Shown one piece after another: positions 50,990 to 61,843 of a stretch of DNA of 64,000 nucleotides. The first letter of the stretch is position 1. Each line of letters opens with the position of its first letter. The DNA comes from Piper betle (Eukaryota > Streptophyta > Magnoliopsida > Piperales > Piperaceae): contig JAURVB010014735.1 in the NCBI GenBank assembly GCA_033002965.1, forward strand, positions 20,480 to 84,479. The letters are read 5' to 3'. The translations under genes and the position numbers were made by a program. The notes under the pieces are model-generated. The model was given only the letters and a program-made list of their open reading frames with translations, did not search any database and had not been told where the DNA came from.

Positions 50990-53900
50990 CTACATTTTCC
51001 TCAAATTATCTAGCCTTGCCTGCAGAGCGGTGTCTATCCCTCCATCATCATTTCCTGATGTCTCAGCCTGAGCAACCTTATTAGTTGAACTAGGTGCAGC
51101 TACGGCAGATGACGGTGCTTTCGCAAGCTGCATGATAGTGTTACCATTAATTGGTGATAAAACAGATTGCACAAATAAACTAACAATAGTGATGAACAGT
51201 GGACTGACCTGTGAATCGATATCAATACCTATCTCGTCGAGAACCTGATTTACGAGTTCTTCGGTTTCTTCCTCTTCTTCATCTCCTTCCAATGCATCAT
51301 CAATGGCATCACCCATCACTTCTGTCGTCATTTCCATTCTCTCATTTTGTCTCTCAAATTCCATCATTATCTTCTGCAATGCTGGTAAGTTCATTTGCCT
51401 GTTCATCTTGCCCATCGCCTTTGTGACCCCCTTCATAGCTTCTCCCATTGCTTGTGTTGATTTTAAAGTCTACAAGTGAAAACAGTGAAACTCAGACATT
51501 AATCCAAGTTAATATAATTCACAACGTTGAAAACATTATCAATAGATGAGAATTCCATGTGAAGAATCAGATATGAAATCACCACATATCTAAAGGATTT
51601 CAGCATAAAAGGCTAAAGCTTCTTGAAAGAAATGATTCGTCTGCTAACTATCAACATTTGGTTGAATATAAAATTTAAACCCGCAGCATGGTGATTGAAA
51701 AAGCAATATTCGAAATGTAAGGATGCCTCTTCTAGGATTCATAATTTTTTTTCCTTTTCACAGAAATAAACCAGATTGACCATCTTCAAAGGTAATTTTC
51801 TACAATTCAGATGAAGGGTTCCAAAAATCAAATTGACAAGACAAACTGAGGGCTGATATACAAATTAGATAAGGTGCCCAAACAATAAACACATGCCACC
51901 CTTTAAGTGATTACCTAATAATAAGTTTTAGCTAAGAAAGAGAAGACCATTCCCTACAGATTAATATAGCAGAAATACAGCAACGAACAAACATGTAAGC
52001 ATACGTTACAACCAACACAAAAAATCAAATCAAGAGTCTAACCAAAAGCTTTAACATTAGATTTCAATCCCCACACTCTTAAAATCCTAAAAAAATCTTA
52101 AATTGTAACCAAAAGGTTTATTGAACTATAAAACAGCCCTCAATTACACCTAAAAACAACCTTTGATATAGTACCTGAATTCTAAGTGATACACCCTGAA
52201 GTTGCGATTTGAGGGCATAAAATTTTGTTATCTGGTGCCTCGTTCTGATAAGGTCTTTAGCCATTACTTTCACAGCACCCTGAAACCAAAAACAAGACAG
52301 ATTCAATAAACAAAACAGCACGCAAAGTTTAATATATGAAGTTAACACAGGTTTGTGATAGATTCACAATCAAAAGCCGTGATAAAAGAAAGATTTGAGT
52401 AAAAACCATCACATGAATCATTGCAACAACAGTTGATCCAAGTCAATACGTGAAATCATAATGCTTGGAAAGAGCTGCAGAAGTTACGAGAATAAAGAAA
52501 GAAATCCATCTCAATTACTCAGAAAGTCATCTCTGTACAAAATTCCCAATTCTTCCCGAAAGAGGTATCAACAGTAAACTATAGTAGGCCAAAGATCAGC
52601 TTGAGAAATTTTGGCATTACAGAGTGCTCCACATAAGTCAGTTCACATCTCCTCCACAAAAGATAATAAAAGAAACCCATTTAGCATCAAATAAACAAGC
52701 TTGTGATGCCAGTTGTAAGTAGAACTCATTTCACTAGTTAATTACCACATCCCATGTTTTCACAACTAAAAAAGGAATTCCAAATTGTAACTTAAAAAGA
52801 TCAAATGGAGATCAATCAACACTGGCATTCACTCCTGGCCTACCTTGTCAATTCCCAAATAATAAATAAAAAAAACTATAATTCACAATTAACAAATTCT
52901 ATATATATTAAAAACATACCATCTGACCCTGCTTAACAGTTTTCTTAATCTCCGCAATAAGCCTCTTCTCTTGGGATTGCAGGCCTTGTCTCTCCCTCTC
53001 TATCTCCCTTATAGACTTATCCAGCATCCTCTTATTCTCCCGCAAAACCTCTGCAACAACACATTCAAAACCAACCCCACACCATCAAACAACCAACAAA
53101 ACTACCATCATAACACAAAAACTTGCCAAACATTTCAGCTAAACTACATCCCTTCCAGCACTAAATTTATATATATACATACATACATGCATATATATAT
53201 ATTTCTCAGGCGACGCCATATAGACTTCAAAAGGCACAACACCTCTTACCTGGGTAACCGGTTACTCACTTGGGCTCCACCTTGGGCCCAGAGGAGGGAC
53301 CCACAGTGGGATGACGAGAGGGACCCACAGTGGGACAGAGGGACCCACAGACACAGTTCTCCACGGAGATTGTGCTGAGTCCAAATGTACAGTGTTGGTA
53401 GAGGACTTCTGAGAATCAACTGACTTTGAGGGACTAACTACTGGAGTAGGCGATCTGACTATGGCTGGACAGAGGTAAGCACTGTGACCAAACTGGCCAC
53501 AACAAAAGCATCTTGGGCCTTCATCGTCGTCAAATGGAGCCTCTGGACAAACCACATCCGTATGGCCATGTCTTTCCGCATTGTCTACAATATAAATCCT
53601 TTGTTCCAAGGGGAGATTGGGCAAACCCGGCCTGGCAAGGACTGTCTGCAAGGGTTGTTACTATTTGTTCAATTTCATCAGAAGAGAGCGGCTTCGGCTC
53701 TGGTATTGGCTGTAACTTTGGAGATACCCCATAGGAATTTAGCATAAATGCTAATCTGATTGCTTCATCATGTGGTAGATCTAGGATTGTCTTCCTGTAC
53801 CTGTAGCAACCAAGCATACACATTAGGGGGTAGTACTGGTGGGAGTACTGAGACAGAAATGGCTGGAACGGTTAAGGGCAGAACTGGCTCAGGAAATAAT

Positions 53901-55222
53901 TCTTCTCTGGTTGGAAGAATAATAGAACGGGTGAACTTATCCCACCATCTAGTATAAACACGGTAAGCCAGTGAGGGAATGATAATGCCCTTATCCTCAA
54001 AGGTATGGAAACAGAAATTCCATGAAAGTATCCAAGGAATTCTATAATACCGGATAAAATAGAAGAAAGAGTTTTGGAATGATTTTTCCACTATTCTAGA
54101 AAACTGTTCATACTGACTTTTGTAATATTTAGGGAGGTTAACAATCTCAGGACCAAATTGGGATAACCATTGATGAAACCAAAAGGAAGCTGACCCTTTC
54201 TAGGTAAATCCATACGTATAAACCAAGAGTGTTGATGAGTAGGATTTTTATAGAACAAGACTCTATGAAAAGCTTCCACATAGTCCCAGTAATTGTACTC
54301 ATTTGGAAATAGACCAGGAGGAGGCTGAACATTGGTAAATTTTCGAATAGTATGGGGATGACCATACTCTTCCATAGTCACTACTTTCTGGATTACCATT
54401 TTACTATATGGAATCTTTGTCTCATAATTTTCAGGATATGTTAATATATTTTCAGATCCTTGATACCTATGTAATATCTCACATGAAAGCATGTCTTGTA
54501 ATACTAGTTCAAAGAAGTATCTTGGTTTGTTGGACATAACCAAGAAATGTGAATATAAAGGACAATATCGTAATGCAACTTCAGCTGGATCAAGTGATTC
54601 CAGTTGATCAACAGGGTAGTCTATATAGCACATATGAATAGGTGGATTTTTCTGTATATAAGGACTTAGATTAGTATATGAAGTTTTTTCTGATGTCTTC
54701 AACTCTGGAAAACGAGGGTAATTTTTGTAGAATGGAGGGTGATGAGGAGGATCATAATTCCGAATTATGGCTTTTCCTTTGCCCTTGTCCATATTCCCCC
54801 TGCAAAAATTCACGAGTGAGAAAATCAGGTAAACTATTAGTTAATCCCGGAATATATTCAATATCAAAATCGAATATTGCTAATAAAGCCTGCCATCTTG
54901 CAAATATATGCTTAGAAGCAAGATTTTCTACATCCTTTTCTAAAATATATTTAGCAGCAGTACAATCTATTCTTAACAGAAATTTGGAATTTAAAAGATC
55001 ATCCTGAAATTTTAAAATACAATTAACTATACTTAACATTTCTTGTTTAATAGTAGAATACTTAAGTTGGGTTTCATTCCATAAACCAGAATGATATCTA
55101 ATAATATAAGGTTTATCCTTAATTATTTGTTTTAGTATTCCCCCATATCCAAGATTGGAGGCATATATATATATATATATATATACCAGCGGAGTCTTCC
55201 TATTGCCGAAGATGAAACTCAT
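50990..55222 (-). CDS. VPS2: ESCRT-III subunit VPS2 (CHMP2-like)
   Basis: Core ESCRT-III protein that polymerises on endosomes for multivesicular-body sorting and membrane scission. Five exons: 55222-55187 (MSFIFGNRKTPL), 53048-52920, 52279-52175, 51469-51209 and 51127-50990, total 222 aa, the usual length. Exon 2 holds the basic helix LRENKRMLDKSIREIERERQ; exon 3 GAVKVMAKDLIRTRHQ and LKSQLQGVSLRIQ; exon 4 STQAMGEAMKGVTKAMGKMN, FERQNERMEM and the acidic DDALEGDEEEEETEELV. The C-terminus ALQARLDNLRKM is the MIT-interacting motif recognised by VPS4. Exon 2's acceptor is read as GCAGAG|GTTTTG by phase. Intron 1 (about 2.1 kb) contains a pararetrovirus-like insert. Intron 4 is 81 bp and free of stops in frame. 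The coding sequence looks intact. Confidence 0.95.
53167..53202. repeat. TA-rich microsatellite, one flank of the viral insert
   Basis: TATATATATACATACATACATGCATATATATATAT-type tract (described, about 35 bp) at the distal boundary of the pararetrovirus-like insert. Confidence 0.85.
53203..55162 (-). mobile_element. Endogenous pararetrovirus-like (Caulimoviridae) fragment in VPS2 intron 1
   Basis: Reads in the same direction as VPS2. From 55160 to about 54752 is the C-terminal part of a reverse-transcriptase/RNase H polyprotein. RNase H motifs visible are the catalytic Glu in STIKQEMLSIVN, Asp in LLRIDCTAAKY and the final Asp in PGLTNSLPDFLTRE. The first catalytic Asp would lie just beyond the truncated edge. 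A second reading frame (54813-54091) follows with an overlap, then fragments at 54091-53768, 53823-53530 and 53651-53262 in shifted frames; the last has a CCHC knuckle (CFCCGQFGHSAYLC). Frames change at least three times, so the copy is broken and cannot encode a complete polyprotein; some overlaps may be original. A Ty3/Gypsy source is a weaker alternative, since no LTR or integrase is seen. The genus is not resolved. Confidence 0.62.
53279..53352. repeat. Short tandem repeat GAGGGACCCACAGTGGGA
   Basis: GAGGGACCCACAG(TGGGA) occurs three times with 6-8 bp differences between units, inside the viral-like insert's last frame; translated it gives a proline/tryptophan-valine-rich repeat. Confidence 0.7.
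55163..55185. repeat. (TA)n microsatellite at the intron 1 donor, other flank of the viral insert
   Basis: A pure TA run that begins at the VPS2 exon 1 donor (G|GTATATA) and runs to the edge of the viral sequence. Confidence 0.9.
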
Positions 55223-56120
55223 GTTTTGTGGAGGTGATGTCGCCGGAAAAAGAGTGGTCGATTGTGGCGGGAAAGCGGAGATGGGGATGGAAAGTTGCGA
55301 TCTTTGGGGGTGGAACCGATTGAGGATCAATGGAGAGTTGGGAGAGGATCAATGAAAATCTACTTGACTGGTTTTTTTTTGTTATATGCGGGGTTGGACG
55401 CGTTGACGACGAGGGAGATTGAATATTTACGAGAATGACACCACCCCCTTAGGCCTTAGGAGTTGCGAGGTTCCCCACACCACCCGAGCGAATTATTAAT
55501 CGAGTTGAGTACGAGTTTAATCGAACCTAATAATGTTTAAATTTAATTAATTTTAGGTTTAAGATAAATTTAATTAATTTTGAATTGAGTCGAATTAGAT
55601 TTGAATAAAAAAATTTTGAGCTTTTATTTATTTATATTTTCTTTCTTATAATTTAAATGAACATTTGAATTATTGCTAAATAGTTTGTTCGTCTATGAAA
55701 TTATTATATTATTATTATGTAAAATCATTATTAAGGCATGATTTTGATTATTTTTTTATATTTTAAATAAACAATTATATGTTTGTGCAAAATTATGACA
55801 CACGTATAACCTTTCGTACAAGCTAGGTAAAAAAAAAAAAGTTGTTGTCTTGTTCGTTAAGTTATGCGATGCAAAATCAAAGATTATGGTTGGAGCCTTT
55901 GTTTTTTTAAAAATCTTTATTATTTATCAATTATTGAGTAAATAATTACATAAATAACTAGAGTTTATCATGCGAGAAATACAACTAAAAATCCTCAAAA
56001 ATAATTCTTCTATTAAAATAATAACTTGTGTATTCTCAAAGAAGAAATATTTGATGTCTTTTGTAGACGAATAAGAAAGTGAATAACTTTTAAGTAAACC
56101 CGCTCGAAGTGTGATAATCA
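55223..56120. other. VPS2 upstream region and AT-rich DNA
   Basis: The first 150 bp (to about 55370) is GC-richer and includes GGCGGGAAAG, an E2F-like site, consistent with a 5' UTR/promoter. Beyond it is AT-rich DNA without coding signal. Confidence 0.4.
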
Positions 56121-56121
56121 A

Positions 56122-56575
56122 ATGCTTAGACAAACAATTAATGATAATTAGATAAAGAATGGGGCAAGATCGCCTATAAAAGTGAGCCGAGCCCTGAGAA
56201 CAAACTTAACGGTTGAGGCAAGCTAAATTTGAACGATTGAGGCAAACCAAACCGTTGAGTCAAGCTGAACCTAAGCCGTTTAGGGGAGCTGAAGCCAAAC
56301 CCAAACTCTAACTTCCTGCAGACTTTTTTGACATGCTTAGACAAACAATTAATGATAATTGGATAAAGAATGGGGCAAGATTGCCTATAAAAGCATGCCG
56401 AGTCGTTGGAATGAACCGAACCATTAAGGTGAGCCGAACCGCCAAGTGAGCCAAACCGTTGAGGCAAGCAGAATTCGAATAGTTGAGGCGAACCAAAATG
56501 TTGAGTCAAGCCAAACCTAAGCCGTTTAGAGGGAGCTGAAGCCAGACCCGAACTCTACCTTCCTGCATACTGTTT
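56122..56575. repeat. Two-copy tandem duplication, about 211-bp unit, each with a TATA-like motif
   Basis: ATGCTTAGACAAACAATTAA begins both copies (56122 and 56333). Each contains GGGGCAAGAT(C/T)GCCTATAAAA, then GTTGAGGCAAGC words, then CCTAAGCCGTTTAG. The second copy has extra GAGCCGAACC-type words. This could be the promoter part of a retroelement LTR, but no other element hallmarks are seen. Confidence 0.75.
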
Positions 56576-56656
56576 TGGCTTGCTCTTGAATCTACTAGAG
56601 TTCACTGTCGATCTATGGAGGAAAATTGATAAGAAGATACCCTATGTATAGAAAAA

Positions 56657-56937
56657 TAGGGATGACTAATTACCAATGGTATCAAACTCGACTCGAATAG
56701 TTCGAAACTCGTTCGAACTCGTTTCGAGATCATACGAGTTTTGAATATGCATGCTCGAGTTTGACTCGAATATCTTTTATGTGTTCAAGTTCGAATACAC
56801 TTAAACTGTTTAATTTTCATGAACTCGAACCCAGCTCGTTCATGAGCACGAAACCGACTCAATTAAAAGTCAAAAGTACCTCACTTTAAAAAATGAATAC
56901 TTACCATTTCAACTATTTCACTTCTTTGTTATTATAT

Positions 56938-56973
<36 letters not shown>

Positions 56974-57188
56974 ATATAAAAACTATATTATTATATTATT
57001 TTATCGAGTCGAGTTCGAGTTATAACCGAGCCGAGTCGAGTTGAACACAACCTTACTTAAACTCGGCTCTTAAGATTCGAGTTTGAGTCGAGTTTGAGCT
57101 CGAGCATTTAAATGTCGAGTTTCGAGTCGAGTCGAGCCGAGCCGAACGCTAAATACTTACAAATTGACTCGCTTAATTAACAACCCTA
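56657..57188. mobile_element. Non-autonomous hAT-like element (TAGGG termini)
   Basis: Left end TAGGGATGACTAATTA and right end, reverse-complemented, TAGGGTTGTTAATTAA form imperfect terminal inverted repeats about 530 bp apart. The body is almost wholly degenerate GAGTCGAGTTCGAG/ACTCGAAC words with a GT/TA microsatellite (56938-56973). No transposase. No clean 8-bp target-site duplication was seen, so the boundary is provisional. Confidence 0.5.
56938..56973. repeat. (GT)n(AT)n compound microsatellite
   Basis: GT run passing into an AT run, inside the TAGGG-ended element. Confidence 0.9.
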
Positions 57189-57388
57189 CATATGATAACA
57201 ATGAAATTTACATGCCATGAGACTCAATATAACTTGGCAAGCAAGTTTAATAGTTTTGTGGTTTTTCCCAACTCCAAGGAAAGCAGTGTGGCCCGATTTT
57301 TTTACTCCAACTTGAAGTGCCAACAATTCTTTGGAGACTCACCAAAGTGGATGGGCCCCATTTGTAATACGCCACATCAAGTCCACAC

Positions 57389-58292
57389 CATGGTTGCATG
57401 AATCGAAATCGGAATCGGAATCGGTTTTCGAGGGAGTCGGAATTGGAATTGGAATCGGTCTGAATCGGTCTGAATCGGCCAAGAATCGGTTTAGTTGAAT
57501 CGGTCCAAATTAATTTAATCGGTCATATATAATAATTTGACAATTTATAATATAAATATATTAAAATTGGGTATTGATGTTATTTTGATATTATTCTGTG
57601 TATTATAGTTTCTGATATTTTTAAATATTTTTAAAGATTTTTTAAAATTATTTAGAATTAATTATTATTTTTGACTCGAGTTAGACTCGAGTCAACTTTT
57701 AATTACGAGAATGCCACTCTTTACCCCGCCGCTGCTGCCGCCGTCGGCCCGGTCGGCGGCGATGTCAGTAGCCCGGTCGGACGAACAGTCGGCGGCCCGC
57801 AGCCGGTGGCGAGGTGGCCCGGAGTCGGCGGCGATTTGTGCGTCACAGCCCGATTCGGTCCGGCCACACATCGGCGGCGACATTGCGAGGTCGGCGGCGA
57901 GGTCGATAGCCCGGTTGGCGGTGAGCCCGGAGTCGGGGAGCACGGCGGAGGACGGAAACGGGGCGGCGGCGGGCGGACGAGCGGCGGCGGCGTGGGGGAG
58001 CGGGGTTGATTTTAGGTTTTTAAAATCCAAATTACCATTTTACCCATGCTTAAATAGTTTAACAAAAATCATACCTAGGGTATTTTAGTAATTTTATAAA
58101 AAACCAATTCCGATTTAAATCGGCCGATTCCGATTCCGATTCCGAGTTAAATCGGTCGGAATCGGCCGAACTCGGCCGATTCCAAGGCCGATTCGGGGCC
58201 GACCGAGTCGGCCCCGAAATCGGATCGGTGTGATGCCGATACGATTTAAATCGGCCGATTCCGTGCGGAATCGGCCGATTCGTGCACCATGG
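57389..58292. mobile_element. Non-autonomous hAT-like element with 8-bp target-site duplication
   Basis: Flanked by identical GTCCACAC at 57381-57388 and 58293-58300 (9 bp if the next C is counted). Termini are imperfect inverted repeats: CATGGTTGCATGAATCG on the left and, reverse-complemented on the right, CCATGGTGCACGAATCG. Both subterminal regions are arrays of AATCGG/CCGATT words. The centre (57720-58020) is a very GC-rich segment of GTCGGCGGC-type words that yields long spurious frames. An 8-bp duplication is the hAT hallmark. No transposase is encoded, so it would depend on a relative elsewhere. Confidence 0.7.
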
Positions 58293-58300
58293 GTCCACAC

Positions 58301-59305
58301 CTCTCAATTGTTTTGCCCATTAAAGTTCAGAATGTCCTTAATTAGCCTGGCAAGGGTTGTTTCTAAATTATTTACTCTTTGACGAAATGAGGGCTTTCAT
58401 TCCAAAAAATAAGCAATGAGTGGTTATAACCTTATTTTGTTTTATTTCATACACTACATAAAAATATATTCAATATATTATTTAATGTACAATAACATAC
58501 TTCACATTGACCCGAAAGGAGGTTTTCTAAGGCTCGATCGATTTGAGTCTAAATCAAGCTTCAAATATCAAACAAATTCAAATTTAATAGAGCTACTAAC
58601 ATAGGGATGTGAGTTCTCTTCTTGTGAATGTATAAGTGTAACCGGCTTTTACTTGGCTTAAATTCAAGTTAAATTTTATATTCAAATTTAGAATTGAGCA
58701 TTGGTATTTGCCTCGTGTGTGTTATGTATTTGCCAATGATTTTTAGAGAAATTTATTGTAAAAAAAACAATTTCATTTTTATAAAACTAATTATTTGGCG
58801 CTCTATGGGCTACTTTGAAGTTTGAATAATATACATCTTCACCTTTGATATATATGACATATATAGCTTAAAAGGTCTAATCGAGTTTTACTTACTCAAA
58901 TTTGAGTTGATTTTTATCCTTAACACCCTGTTTGGTTGTACTAAAAAAATTCTATAGAAATTTGGGACAAATTTTATTGCATTTTTTTTATTAAAAATAT
59001 AAATTTTGTTAGAAACTACAAAATTATGTTTGGCAAGATTAGCAAAAAAATTCTCGTTAGTATTATAAATTGTGATATGATTTTTTTTAACAAAAAACTA
59101 AAAATGATAGAATGTAATTGTTTTTGAATCGGCCTGTAGAAACCAACAAAACATACAATCTGTATACCTTAATTTGCATACCTTATTCGAGTTTTACCTA
59201 TACACGTTGTAAAGATTGACAAAATATAACTGTAATTTGATTAAGCTACTTTGACAACAAAATAAGGATAGTTTTGTCAGTTTGAAGGACCAAATAGTAT
59301 TCGAG
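58301..59305. other. AT-rich intergenic DNA
   Basis: No gene or element supported. Confidence 0.5.
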
Positions 59306-59605
59306 CCTAAATGCTTGAGAGTAGAAGATATATGATATCACAAAGAACAATCTTTTCTGCAGCTCTTGGAAACAAGAGTAATTTTCTACCCATAAGTGAG
59401 TCTTCACTTAGCCTCCCTCCATAATGAACTCTAATAACAAGCCTATCCAAGTTCTGCAATTCATCTAGCAAAATTCCCACCAATCTGATTTCACACCAGA
59501 TAAATTCTGAAAACCTTTCCTTGGCTGCATCTTCAAAGAGCTTTTTGGGTAAGAAGCTTGCATTAAAAAACCCACAAATCTCACCAGTTTTCAGGCCTTC
59601 TGGGA

Positions 59606-59861
59606 TTATAGAGCAGACACTTTCCATTGATCCCAAAATTTTTCTTCAAGTGGATCAAATAAATCCTGCAAAAATGCAGGAAAAGTTAAAATGGCAGGCA
59701 AAAGTTAAAAAAATCATTGGAAACAATACCTTAGGCTTATCCTTAGTATCTGAATCACTCCCAACAACACTTTTTTCCACCAATTCCATCCCACTCTTGA
59801 GCCACATATTATAGCTCATAAAATACGTTTCTTCTGTCACAACTCTGACTTTAAGATTTCT
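59606..59861 (-). pseudogene. 3' end of an unrecognised gene (two exons visible)
   Basis: Two minus-strand exons splice in phase: 59861-59730 encodes RNLKVRVVTEETYFMSYNMW, then LKSGMELVEKSVVGSDSDTK; 59665-59606 encodes DLFDPLEEKFWDQWKVSAL and stop. The 64-bp intron has a GTATTG donor and a TTTTTGCAG acceptor. The codon pattern and junctions look like a real gene, but I do not recognise the family. Candidate upstream pieces lie at 60110-60210 (WAEFGTYIASPT in one frame) and 60310-60450 (SLSSYLSIYSKAPPLP), neither joined convincingly. Either an expressed gene with undetected 5' exons or a remnant. The larger open frame 59636-59307 overlaps the last exon in another frame and is probably not the product. 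Confidence 0.4.
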
Positions 59862-60459
59862 CTACCTATGAACCCTCTCTGAACACACGGGCAATGTCCA
59901 GTATGTCAAGACTCGCCAATTCAATTTTAATCTCTACCCTTTTCTACCCATTAGCTCATAGATAGACACAACCTTACTTATAATTAAAATAAAAGGGTTA
60001 GTGTTGGTTCACACACAAGTTTCTTTCACACTAACATCATTGAAGCTTGTCAACTTTAGTTGCAAGTAGAAAGGACACACTCGTGGAGAAAATGATACAA
60101 AGCAATCCAAGCAATTGTAGGATACACGTCAAGTAGGTAAACAGAACACGCAATACTGAGGAAAACTTGTAGGTGATGCAATGTAAGTTCCAAATTCAGC
60201 CCATTGCCGTGACAACTTAACTTCAAAAATTTACTTAAGACCAAATACAATTCATACTTTGATTCACAAATTCCCACAAAACAACTACCAACTATTCTAC
60301 TTCTCCAGTAAGCAAAAACCTATGCTTCAACAAGCACCACAAATCCTCCATGTAAATGGGCAACGGCGGCGCTTTGGAGTAGATGGAGAGGTAGGAGGAC
60401 AGTGACGGTGTCGTCGTGCCGAGGGGCTTGGCGGGCGACAGCAACAATCAACATATTAC

Positions 60460-61520
60460 CGGATTAAAACAAAAAACAAATTAACCAACAAAGTCAAAGC
60501 TCGGACCCTAACCTACCACAATCAATCGCATGAAAAACAAAAGTCTACCAACCATATAATCCAATTATCCAATAATCGGAAACAATCAACATATAATCAG
60601 ATTTTTTATAAAAGAAAACACCAAAAATAAAATTAACCAACAAAATCATAAATTGGACCCAACCTCAAATCATATCAATCACAGGCAAAACTAAAATCCA
60701 CCAAATGATCAAAAAATCGGTGACGGGATTTAAAACTCTAAATCTTGCCTCAAACATTAGTATTATTTGTTTTGTTAAAATAGTGAACTAAACTAACACA
60801 ACCAAACACCCTGCAAATTTAGGGACAAAATTATTCCAATAATTTTTTTAGAGAAATTTATCGTAAAAATAAACAATTTTATTTTATTTACAAAAGAATT
60901 ACCTACTTAATAAATTTGGACGAGGAAGATTAATCAGGTCTACTTGGGCACCGATGCAGGTACTAAATGGAATTATTATCACTAAATTAATTATTTGATA
61001 AGGCTGAAGTTAGTCTATTTAATGCTACCGCAGTAGAAGGTTAAGCATTTTTCAATTTTACTATGTCAATTAAAATGATAATCAAGACAATAAATTTAAT
61101 CACATTGGCTTTTAACTTTTGTTGGCTTATCTCTATTCAACACTTTTTATTGACTTGAAAAACTTCAAATAATTTTGTAAAACCTACAACCCGAGTCAAG
61201 GTTTTATAATCGTCAGTCGATCGTTCGACCATTTGCCGGATTGATTCAAATGCGTAGGGTCGAGACTGACCATGTTATGAGGATTAAACTAAGGATTGTT
61301 CAGTTCGGCTTGGCTCGAAACATGATTTCGATGTGTTCAAACTCGAAAAAATATTCGACTCGTCAATACTATTGAGGTCACATTGAAGCTTAATAGTGTT
61401 GGAAAGAAAATTTTGATCCAATATAAATCGAGCACAAACCAAGCACAAACATTTGCTTAGCTTGAGCTCAACTTGAGTTTGGCTTGAAAACATAGCGCGC
61501 CAAACATGAGCCAAGCCCCT
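60460..61520. other. AT-rich intergenic DNA
   Basis: No coding signal. CGAGCT-type words start near 61290. Confidence 0.45.
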
Positions 61521-61525
61521 AAACA

Positions 61526-61790
61526 CCATAAATTTTGGATGAGCTCAGCTCGACCTATAATACATCAAAGCTCGTCAAACACTTAAACAAGCTCAAACAC
61601 GTTTTCCAAAAATCACGTCAAATTCAAACACATGCATATTTGGCTCATTTACACCCCCCCCCCAACACACACACATAACCATAAATTTTGGATGAGCTCA
61701 GCTCGACCTATAATACATCAAAGCTAGTCAAACACTTAAACAAGCTCAAACACGTTTTCTAAAAATCACGTCAAATTCAAACACATGCCT
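61526..61790. repeat. Two-copy tandem duplication, 153-bp spacing, with poly-C/CA tracts
   Basis: CCATAAATTTTGGATGAGCT begins both copies (61526 and 61679); they are nearly identical for about 110 bp through TCACGTCAAATTCAAACACA. Each copy is followed by a run of C and then ACACACAC. The body is of the CGAGCT-rich repeat type. Confidence 0.85.
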
Positions 61791-61843
61791 CCCCCCCACC
61801 CCACACACACACCCATCTACCCTACCGTACTACCAGCAACACG

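Noticed and set aside
57671..58088. Overlapping 110-125 codon frames on both strands
   Set aside because: Gly/Arg/Pro-rich translations of the GTCGGCGGC core of the hAT-like element.
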